A stretch of DNA of 14,484 nucleotides. Source: Bacteroides sp. GTDB lineage: Bacteria; Bacteroidota; Bacteroidia; Bacteroidales; Bacteroidaceae. How positions within the stretch are numbered: the first letter of the stretch is position 1; every line of letters starts with the position of its first letter. The notes beneath the pieces are model-generated. The model was not told the DNA's origin. It did not search any database and worked only from the letters and a program-made list of their open reading frames with translations. Location: assembly GCA_030151845.1 (NCBI GenBank), contig JASLCM010000236.1, positions 1-14,484 on the forward strand, in the 5' to 3' direction. A program made the translations under genes and the position numbers. Positions 7,644 to 14,484 of the stretch are shown one piece after another.

Positions 7644-9245
7644 GTGGGAGAAACAAAATATATTTTCGTAACAGGTGGTGTAGCCTCTTCGCTAGGCAAA
7701 GGTATTATTTCATCATCTATCGGTAAACTTCTTCAAGCTAGAGGATATAAAGTTACCATTCAAAAGTTTGATCCTTATATTAATATAGACCCAGGAACAT
7801 TAAATCCATACGAACATGGAGAGTGTTATGTTACTGTAGATGGTCATGAAGCTGATCTAGATTTAGGACATTACGAACGCTTTCTTGGCATACATACCAC
7901 AAAAGCGAATAACATCACAACAGGACGAATCTATAAGAGTGTTATCGATAAAGAGAGAAGAGGAGATTTTTTAGGTAAAACGGTACAGGTGGTACCTCAT
8001 ATTACCGATGAAATTAAACGTAACGTTAAGCTCTTAGGTAATAAATATAAATTTGATTTTGTAATTACTGAAATTGGTGGAACTGTAGGTGATATAGAAT
8101 CTCTTCCATACATAGAAAGTATTCGCCAGCTAAAATGGGAATTAGGTAGTAATGCTTTATGTGTACACCTAACTTATGTGCCCTACTTAGCTGCTGCTAA
8201 AGAGCTAAAGACCAAGCCTACTCAACATTCTGTAAAAGAGTTGCAATCGTTAGGTATACAGCCAGATATTCTTGTACTTAGAGCAGAACATGAACTAAGT
8301 TTAAACCTTCGAAAAAAGGTGGCCCTTTTCTGCAACGTGGCAGAAGAAGCAGTAGTACAGTCGATCGATGCTCCTACTATTTATCAGGTTCCTTTACTCA
8401 TGCATGAACAAAAGCTGGATGAAACAATTCTGGCTAAAATGAATCTACCTGTAGCTGATAAACCCAATTTAGACTCTTGGAAAAAGTTTTTAGAGCGTCG
8501 TGAGAAAGCTACTGAGACTGTTAACATAGGACTTGTAGGTAAATATGTTGAACTTCCGGATGCTTATAAATCTATTCTTGAAGCACTTTCACAAGCAGCA
8601 ACCTACAACGACCGCAAGATTAAGCTGGAGTATATTCAATCTCAAAACTTAACTAACGAAAATGTAGCTAGCCACTTAGCCCATTTAGATGGTATTGTTA
8701 TTTGTCCTGGCTTTGGCGCCAGAGGTGTTGAGGGTAAAATCATTGCTGCACAGTATGCTAGAGAGAATGATTTGCCTACCTTTGGCATTTGTTTAGGAAT
8801 GCAATGTATGGTTATTGAATATGCTCGCAATGTACTGGGGTATGAAACAGCCAATTCTGCGGAGATGGATGAGAAGACAAAGTACAATGTCATAGACTTA
8901 ATGGATGAACAAAAAGCAATAACTAGCTTGGGGGGAACCATGCGTCTGGGTGAGTTTGAATGTGTATTAAAAGAGGGATCTAAAGTTCAGGCTGCATACG
9001 GGAAAGAGCATATCCAAGAACGTCATAGACACCGTTATGAGTTTAACAACGAATTCAGAGATATTTATGAAAAAGCAGGCATGGCTTGTGTTGGAATAAA
9101 CCCCGAATCGGATTTAGTAGAAGTGATAGAACTCCCTAAGCTTCGTTGGTTTGTGGGTACTCAGTTTCATCCAGAATACAGTAGTACTGTATTAAATCCA
9201 CACCCTCTATTTTTATCGTTTATTAAAGCAGCAATAACAAAGTAA
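7644..9245 (+). CDS. pyrG: CTP synthase (right copy)
   Basis: This is the identical second copy. The start is GTG at 7644. Translation from there gives MGETKYIFVTGG, the usual beginning of Bacteroidota CTP synthases, and no in-frame ATG lies just upstream. No Shine-Dalgarno sequence precedes it, only AAATTTACATATTGTT. The Cys383 codon is at 8790 and the His509 codon at 9168. A perfect TAnnTTTG box lies about 65 bases upstream. I see no attenuator-like hairpin in the short leader, so CTP-dependent control of the kind known in Bacillus is not evident. Confidence 0.98.
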   Translation: MGETKYIFVTGGVASSLGKGIISSSIGKLLQARGYKVTIQKFDPYINIDPGTLNPYEHGECYVTVDGHEADLDLGHYERFLGIHTTKANNITTGRIYKSVIDKERRGDFLGKTVQVVPHITDEIKRNVKLLGNKYKFDFVITEIGGTVGDIESLPYIESIRQLKWELGSNALCVHLTYVPYLAAAKELKTKPTQHSVKELQSLGIQPDILVLRAEHELSLNLRKKVALFCNVAEEAVVQSIDAPTIYQVPLLMHEQKLDETILAKMNLPVADKPNLDSWKKFLERREKATETVNIGLVGKYVELPDAYKSILEALSQAATYNDRKIKLEYIQSQNLTNENVASHLAHLDGIVICPGFGARGVEGKIIAAQYARENDLPTFGICLGMQCMVIEYARNVLGYETANSAEMDEKTKYNVIDLMDEQKAITSLGGTMRLGEFECVLKEGSKVQAAYGKEHIQERHRHRYEFNNEFRDIYEKAGMACVGINPESDLVEVIELPKLRWFVGTQFHPEYSSTVLNPHPLFLSFIKAAITK

Positions 9246-9267
9246 AACATATATAAGAAAACTATTT

Positions 9268-11106
9268 ATGGATAAGAACACCATTACGGGTCTCATTCTA
9301 ATTGGACTGTTATTAATTGGTTTCAGTTATTTTAGCAGACCTTCAGAAGAGCAATTAGCCGCTATACAACAGTACAACGACTCTATTGCTGTAGCCCAGG
9401 AACGGTTGGAAGAGATTAAGGCTCAGCAAGCGGCAGCACTTGCCAACCAAATTACTGAGCAAAAAACAGATTCTAGTGCCCTTTTTCATGAAGCGGTACA
9501 AGGAAAAGAGGAGTTTATCACTCTTTCAAATGAGGTTGTTGATGTAACTTTTACAACCAAAGGAGGTAGAGTTTACTCTGCACTGCTTCACGAGTATAAA
9601 GATCAGGAGAAAGAGCCTTTGGTTCTTTTTGATGACGAGGATGTTTCTATTAACTTTATTCTTGAACAAGTTAATGGAGCTATCCAAACGAAACTATATA
9701 ACTTTACTCCGGTAGCACAAACAGATAGCACACTCCTACTTCGCTTAAAAGCAAACAACGATAGTTATATTGATTTTAACTACAAACTTAATAAGGATAG
9801 CTACCTGGTTGACTTTACGATTCAAGCCAAAGGTATGGCACCGTACTTGAGTCAAAGAAACACCATCGATATTGAGTGGAGACATAAAGCAAGACAACAC
9901 GAGCGTGGCTTTATGTATGAAAATAGACTGTCTCGCTTAACCTATAAGATAGATGGAGGTGATTTCGATCACTTGTCTGAATCGAAAAATAGTGAAAAAG
10001 AGGTAGAGGAAAACTTAAAATGGGTTGCTTTTAAAAATCAATTCTTCTCCTCTGTCCTTATTGCCGATAAAAACTTCCAAAACAGCTTATTGAAGTCGGA
10101 AAATGAAGCACAGGGAAGTGGATATTTAAAGGACTACTCTGCTAATTTAGCTACTACATTTGACCCCTCTGGTAAAGAGGCTACTCATCTTTATCTCTAT
10201 CTTGGTCCAAATCATTACAAAACTTTAAAAAGCTTTAATCAAACTCAAGGAGAGAAGTGGGACCTACACGATTTAATCTATTTAGGTTGGCCAATTGTAA
10301 AACAGATCAACAAATGGTTTACAGTTAATATTTTTGATTGGCTAAGAAATTTAGGATTAAGTATGGGAGTTGTTCTTCTACTTATGACTATTATCGTTAA
10401 AGCTGTTGTCTTCCCAGCAACATTAAAAACATTTAAATCATCTGCAAAGATGCGTGTTCTCAAGCCTAAGATAGATGAGATTAATGCAAAATATCCAGAT
10501 CAGGAAGATGCGATGAAGAAGCAACAGGAGGTTATGGGACTTTACAGTCAGTATGGAGTTAGTCCAATGGGTGGTTGTCTTCCTATGCTGCTTCAAACTC
10601 CTATTTTCATGGCACTGTTTATGTTTGTACCTAGTGCTATCGAACTTAGACAAGAGAGCTTCTTATGGGCCGATGACCTATCTACTTACGATGCTATCAT
10701 AAACTTCCCATTTCACGTACCTCTTTTAGGAGATCACTTAAGTCTATTCTGTTTACTGATGACCGTAACTAATATTTTAAATATGAAGTTTAGTATGGCT
10801 CAACAAGATACAGGTGCCCAACCACAAATGGCGGGTATGAAATGGATGATGTACCTAATGCCAGTGATGTTCTTGTTTATCTTAAACGATTACCCTTCTG
10901 GACTTTGTTACTACTATTTCCTATCAACCTTGATAAGTGTGGCAACTATGTTTGTTCTTAGAAGAATGACTGATGATGACAAACTTATGGCAGAGCTAGA
11001 AGCAAACAAAAAAGATCCTAAAAAGAAATCTGGTTTTGCAGCTAGATTAGAAGCTATGCAAAAAGAACAAGAGCGTATCCAACAAGCAAAAAATCAAAAA
11101 AGATAG
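9268..11106 (+). CDS. yidC: Membrane protein insertase YidC (right copy)
   Basis: This is the same 612-residue insertase on the opposite strand. The ATG at 9268 puts the charged MDKNT start directly before the first membrane helix and is the natural choice. The Lys378 codon is at 10399-10401. The gene is intact from anchor to basic tail, and its stop is followed 35 bases later by the 13-base-pair hairpin terminator. Two functional copies of yidC side by side would be odd for a chromosome and support the artefact reading of the window. Confidence 0.97.
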   Translation: MDKNTITGLILIGLLLIGFSYFSRPSEEQLAAIQQYNDSIAVAQERLEEIKAQQAAALANQITEQKTDSSALFHEAVQGKEEFITLSNEVVDVTFTTKGGRVYSALLHEYKDQEKEPLVLFDDEDVSINFILEQVNGAIQTKLYNFTPVAQTDSTLLLRLKANNDSYIDFNYKLNKDSYLVDFTIQAKGMAPYLSQRNTIDIEWRHKARQHERGFMYENRLSRLTYKIDGGDFDHLSESKNSEKEVEENLKWVAFKNQFFSSVLIADKNFQNSLLKSENEAQGSGYLKDYSANLATTFDPSGKEATHLYLYLGPNHYKTLKSFNQTQGEKWDLHDLIYLGWPIVKQINKWFTVNIFDWLRNLGLSMGVVLLLMTIIVKAVVFPATLKTFKSSAKMRVLKPKIDEINAKYPDQEDAMKKQQEVMGLYSQYGVSPMGGCLPMLLQTPIFMALFMFVPSAIELRQESFLWADDLSTYDAIINFPFHVPLLGDHLSLFCLLMTVTNILNMKFSMAQQDTGAQPQMAGMKWMMYLMPVMFLFILNDYPSGLCYYYFLSTLISVATMFVLRRMTDDDKLMAELEANKKDPKKKSGFAARLEAMQKEQERIQQAKNQKR

Positions 11107-11141
11107 ATACGATATCATTTAATAAATTTAGATGATTTTAT

Positions 11142-11173
11142 AAAATAGAGCGTCCGAGGACGCTCTATTTTTT
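11142..11173 (+). terminator. Strong intrinsic terminator after yidC (right copy)
   Basis: The stem arms are 11142-11154 and 11159-11171, with loop CGAG at 11155-11158 and T-run 11168-11173. This ends the pyrG-yidC transcription unit and insulates the DUF4332-type gene downstream. Confidence 0.85.
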
Positions 11174-11364
11174 ATATGCCTATCTCTTCTTTTCTATAAA
11201 ATGAACCTCTGTAAGACTTAAAGAAACAATCTCCTCACTTACTTCAGTTTACTTTCTCATTTAGCTAAATAGAATTAATTTTTCAAAAAATGAACAAATC
11301 AAAACGCTTCTCTGTTTAAGAGTATAAGTTGGACAACTAATTAATTATCTTAAATTTTATTTGT

Positions 11365-11775
11365 ATGGCAAATTATAAAGTTATTGAAGTAGAAGGTATT
11401 GGCCCTGCCTATTCTGAAAAACTAAACAACGTAGGGATTAAAACAACCGATCAGCTTCTTGAAGCTTGTAGAACTAAAACACAAAGAAAAAAACTTGCAG
11501 AGGAGTCTGGTATCGATGAGAAGCGTATCTTAACCTTTGCCAATATGGTAGATTTATTCCGTATCAATGGTGTTGGGGGAGAATATGCGGAACTTCTTGA
11601 AGCTGCTGGTGTTGATACTGTGAAAGAGTTAGCACAAAGAAATGCTGAAAATCTAACTCAAAAAATGGAAGAGGTGAATGAACAAAAGAACTTAGTAAGA
11701 AGGGTTCCACCTCTTAAGAGTGTAGAAAAATGGATTGAGGAGGCAAAAACACTTCCTAGAGTATTAGAATACTAG
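11365..11775 (+). CDS. Helix-hairpin-helix protein, DUF4332-type (right copy)
   Basis: This copy is identical to the one on the left arm. The ATG at 11365 follows an AT-rich leader (ATTTTATTTGT) without a Shine-Dalgarno sequence, as is usual in this phylum. Upstream, TAAGTTGG at 11325-11332 is one mismatch from a -7 box, but no -33 element accompanies it, so its promoter is not settled. The first hairpin unit starts within ten residues of the start codon, so no upstream start is needed. Confidence 0.8.
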   Translation: MANYKVIEVEGIGPAYSEKLNNVGIKTTDQLLEACRTKTQRKKLAEESGIDEKRILTFANMVDLFRINGVGGEYAELLEAAGVDTVKELAQRNAENLTQKMEEVNEQKNLVRRVPPLKSVEKWIEEAKTLPRVLEY

Positions 11776-11795
11776 GTGTATAAGGTTTTAAAGAG

Positions 11796-11823
11796 AAAGA
11801 GGGCTATCTTGTCCTCTTTTTTT
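11796..11823 (+). terminator. Intrinsic terminator of the DUF4332-type gene (right copy)
   Basis: The stem arms are 11796-11802 and 11813-11819. The T-run 11817-11823 continues from the 3' arm. It separates the two convergent genes, whose stop codons are only 46 bases apart. Confidence 0.65.
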
Positions 11824-12214
11824 ATCCCCAAAGTTGTGCAGCAACTACAAAACAAAAAAGAAGAATTGCCATAAAAAGATAAATCCATGGCTTGTATCTT
11901 GCTATAAACTTTTTCGTTTTTGAAGGATTCTGATCATAATCTTGAGCTCCAATAAGAATATAGGAGATAAAGAGTAAGATTACCACGCCAACAGAGTATT
12001 CATTTAATAAAGTAGGCATAAAAAATCCAAGCAAAATAAACCCCACTCCCAAACCCGATAAGGTAAAAGATAGATAACGCTTAAGTCCTTTTATATCAAC
12101 GTTTTTACGCTTCTTTTTAGGCATCGTATTGTACCCTGCTATAAGTATAGGAAAAAAGTAAATTAAGACCCCACAAAGCAATAGGATACCCCCTGTAATT
12201 AATTGATCATTCAT
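11822..12214 (-). CDS. Small four-helix membrane protein, DUF3784-like (right copy)
   Basis: This is the mirror copy of the 130-residue membrane protein and encodes the same residues. The ATG at 12212-12214 is the first in frame and directly precedes the first hydrophobic helix, so no signal peptide needs to be invoked. The protein is all helix and loop, with a polar D-Y-D-Q-N-P-S-K linker between helices 3 and 4. It lacks any enzyme or transporter motif I recognise. Confidence 0.8.
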   Translation of the reverse strand: MNDQLITGGILLLCGVLIYFFPILIAGYNTMPKKKRKNVDIKGLKRYLSFTLSGLGVGFILLGFFMPTLLNEYSVGVVILLFISYILIGAQDYDQNPSKTKKFIARYKPWIYLFMAILLFCFVVAAQLWG

Positions 12215-12330
12215 TTCTTAGCTATTTAATTCTTAACTTTAAAGATAAGTAAATCTTTTGAATCTACTGATAAGAGAGGTCACAAAACGGGTTAGCACGT
12301 TTTTATGATCTAAAAAAAGAAGAAAAGCTG

Positions 12331-12338
12331 TATCTTCG
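12331..12338 (+). promoter_or_regulatory. Candidate -7 box for dpp5 (right copy)
   Basis: TATCTTCG is followed by CA, as in the common TAnnTTtGCA form. It would give a 5' leader of roughly 25-30 bases before the ATG at 12373. The -33 element is weak or absent, so this is a motif match only. Confidence 0.45.
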
Positions 12339-12372
12339 CATTCAGATATAAAAATAACAAAATTAATTAAGT

Positions 12373-14460
12373 ATGAAATTAGGAAACCTAATTATGATGT
12401 CTGGAGCTATACTAATAGCAGCCTGTAGTGGCCCTAGTAGTACTACAGTTGATGAAGAAGTGATAGGTAAATCTACTATCCAAATTGAAGGAAAACGCAT
12501 GACACCTGAAGCTCTTTGGGCTATGGGACGTATCGGTGATCTTTCTGTCTCACCAGATCAAACCAAAGTAGCCTATACAGTAACCTATTATAGTGTTCCA
12601 GAAGATAAGAGTAACACAGAACTATTTGTTATGGATAGTGATGGTTCTAACCAAAAGCAACTAACTCACACCCCATTCTACGAGGGTTCTCCACAATGGA
12701 TAAAGAACGGTAGTAAAATCGCTTATTTAAGTAACGAAAGTGGCTCTATGCAGATCTGGGAAATGAATCCAGATGGTACAGGTGCTCAACAAATCTCTAA
12801 CTATAAGGAAGGGATAGAGGGATTCTCTTTTTCACCCGATGAGAATAAAGTTCTCTTCATCTCCCAAGTTAAAACTGTTGAAAGCACTGCAGATAAGCAC
12901 CCAGATCTACCAAAATCTACAGGTAAGGTTATTAACGATTTGATGTATAAACATTGGGACGAATGGGTTACAACAGCTCCTCACCCTTTTATTGCTGATT
13001 TTAACGGTAAAGCGTTAAGTAATATTACTGATATAATGGAAGGAGAGCCTTTCGAGTCTCCAATGAAACCATTTGGGGGAATTGAACAGCTAGCTTGGCA
13101 TCCTTCATCAAAACTAATTGCCTATACTTCACGTAAGAAAACAGGATTAGAATATTCTCTTTCTACCAACTCAGATATTTACCTCTACGATATAACGCAT
13201 AAAACTACAAAAAACCTAACCTCTGGAATGATGGGATACGATATTAATCCTCAGTTTTCACCAGATGGTAAACTGATTGCTTGGCAGAGCATGGAGAGAG
13301 ATGGATACGAATCGGATCAAAATCGCCTATTTGTTATGAGTTTAGAGAGTGGTGAGAAACGATTTATAAGCAACTCTTTTGAGTCTAATGTGGATGATTT
13401 TGTGTGGAGCAAAGATGGTTCTAGAATTTTCTTCACTGGAGTTTGGCATGCAACTTCACAAATCTACCAAGTAGAAGTTTCCAGTAAACAAGTTAATAAA
13501 ATTACAGAGGGAAAGCACGACTTTGTTTCTGTTGATCTTTTAGGAGATAAATTAATCGCAAAGAAACAGTCACTTAGCAGTGGAACCGAGATATTTGCTG
13601 TTGATATTCAATCGGGAGCAGATAATCAACTTACCTTTGAGAATAAACACATCTATGATCAAGTAGAAATGGGAAGGGTTGAAAAGAGATGGCAAACAAC
13701 TACAGATGGTAAGCAAATGTTGACTTGGGTTATTTACCCTCCTCAATTTGATCCTAATAAGAAATACCCAACAGTACTCTTTTGCCAGGGTGGTCCTCAA
13801 AGTCCTGTTAGCCAATTCTGGTCATACAGATGGTGTTTGCAACTCTTTGCAGCAAATGACTATATCATTGTTGCTCCTAACCGAAGAGGACTTCCTGGTT
13901 TTGGCAATGAGTGGAACGAAGCTATTAGTGGCGACTACGGTGGTCAATGCATGAAAGATTACTTTACAGCTATAGATGAGATTGCAGAAGAATCCTATGT
14001 AGATAAAGATCGTCTTGGGTGTGTAGGCGCTAGTTTTGGTGGCTTCTCTGTATATTGGCTTGCTGGACATCATGATAAGCGATTCAAAGCTTTTATAGCA
14101 CACGATGGAATCTTCAATATGGAGATGCAATACCTAGAAACCGAAGAGATGTGGTTTGCTAACTGGGATATGGGTGGTGCTTACTGGGAGAAGAATAATC
14201 CTATCGCTCAAAAGACATTTGCAAACTCCCCTCATTTATTTGTTGATAAATGGGATACTCCAATTTTATGTATTCATGGAGAAAAAGACTACAGAATTCT
14301 TGCCAATCAAGGAATGGCAGCTTTTAATGCTGCAATATTAAGAGGAGTTCCTGCAGAGCTTTTAATCTACCCTGATGAAAATCACTGGGTACTTAAACCA
14401 CAAAATGGAGTGTTATGGCAGAGAACATTTATTAATTGGCTCGACCGTTGGTTGAAATAA
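12373..14460 (+). CDS. dpp5: Dipeptidyl peptidase 5-like S9 serine peptidase, predicted lipoprotein (right copy)
   Basis: This copy is identical to the peptidase encoded on the other arm. The codons for the catalytic residues lie at 14032 (Ser554), 14287 (Asp639) and 14383 (His671). The spacings of 85 and 32 residues are normal for S9 enzymes. The ATG at 12373 is preferred because it places the positively charged start and hydrophobic core directly before lipobox Cys18. After the Cys comes S-G-P-S-S-T-T, with acidic residues only about nine positions on. The acidic surface-export signal known from some Bacteroidota lipoproteins is thus not obvious, and a periplasm-facing location is plausible. 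The reading frame is intact, and the window ends 24 bases after the stop with no terminator in view. Confidence 0.9.
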   Translation: MKLGNLIMMSGAILIAACSGPSSTTVDEEVIGKSTIQIEGKRMTPEALWAMGRIGDLSVSPDQTKVAYTVTYYSVPEDKSNTELFVMDSDGSNQKQLTHTPFYEGSPQWIKNGSKIAYLSNESGSMQIWEMNPDGTGAQQISNYKEGIEGFSFSPDENKVLFISQVKTVESTADKHPDLPKSTGKVINDLMYKHWDEWVTTAPHPFIADFNGKALSNITDIMEGEPFESPMKPFGGIEQLAWHPSSKLIAYTSRKKTGLEYSLSTNSDIYLYDITHKTTKNLTSGMMGYDINPQFSPDGKLIAWQSMERDGYESDQNRLFVMSLESGEKRFISNSFESNVDDFVWSKDGSRIFFTGVWHATSQIYQVEVSSKQVNKITEGKHDFVSVDLLGDKLIAKKQSLSSGTEIFAVDIQSGADNQLTFENKHIYDQVEMGRVEKRWQTTTDGKQMLTWVIYPPQFDPNKKYPTVLFCQGGPQSPVSQFWSYRWCLQLFAANDYIIVAPNRRGLPGFGNEWNEAISGDYGGQCMKDYFTAIDEIAEESYVDKDRLGCVGASFGGFSVYWLAGHHDKRFKAFIAHDGIFNMEMQYLETEEMWFANWDMGGAYWEKNNPIAQKTFANSPHLFVDKWDTPILCIHGEKDYRILANQGMAAFNAAILRGVPAELLIYPDENHWVLKPQNGVLWQRTFINWLDRWLK

Positions 14461-14484
14461 AAACACAACTATACTTACCACATA

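Larger units (their letters stand above)
7243..14484 (-). repeat. Right arm of a window-wide perfect inverted repeat
   Basis: This is the mirror copy of 1-7242. It carries no terminal target-site duplication, transposase or integrase that would make the pair a mobile element. The outer boundary falls 24 bases past the peptidase stop codon, and the inner boundary falls inside a reading frame. Neither is a natural gene boundary. Confidence 0.97.

Noticed and set aside
1..14484. Composite transposon or insertion sequence with long inverted repeats
   Set aside because: The arms meet directly with no cargo between them, contain no transposase, and carry only housekeeping genes.

Overview
The 14,484-base window is one 7,242-base segment joined head to head to its own reverse complement. 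Position x pairs with position 14485-x, and the axis lies between 7242 and 7243 with no spacer. Every gene therefore appears twice, once per strand, with identical protein translations. The intergenic stretches I compared (both ends, the centre, the terminators and the promoters) also match exactly. The most economical reading is an assembly or library artefact: an inverted-duplicate contig or fold-back chimera. The unique information is about 7.2 kb of ordinary chromosome, and I see no new multi-gene system in it.

The organism looks like a Bacteroidota member, most likely Bacteroidales. The DNA is AT-rich. Promoters fit the Bacteroidota -7 box TAnnTTTG. Start codons lack strong Shine-Dalgarno sequences. 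YidC has the large periplasmic domain and a Lys where E. coli YidC has its groove Arg. The S9 peptidase closely resembles dipeptidyl peptidase 5 of Porphyromonas. Genus cannot be assigned from this window.

Gene order in the right arm, outward from the axis: a truncated secreted-protein gene (minus strand, cut by the axis); a divergent promoter region; pyrG (CTP synthase, GTG start); yidC (membrane insertase) 22 bases after pyrG, in a likely operon closed by a strong hairpin terminator; a small helix-hairpin-helix DUF4332-type protein with its own terminator; a convergent small four-helix membrane protein (DUF3784-like); a divergent gap; and a lipoprotein dipeptidyl peptidase 5 of family S9. 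The left arm (1-7242) is the exact mirror. The window stops 24 bases after the peptidase stop codon at both ends.

Functionally these are housekeeping genes: pyrimidine nucleotide synthesis, inner-membrane protein insertion, and breakdown of peptides in the envelope. Two small proteins are of unknown role. No tRNA, rRNA, CRISPR array, transposase or phage gene was seen. No gene-free stretch exceeds 300 bases in either arm.
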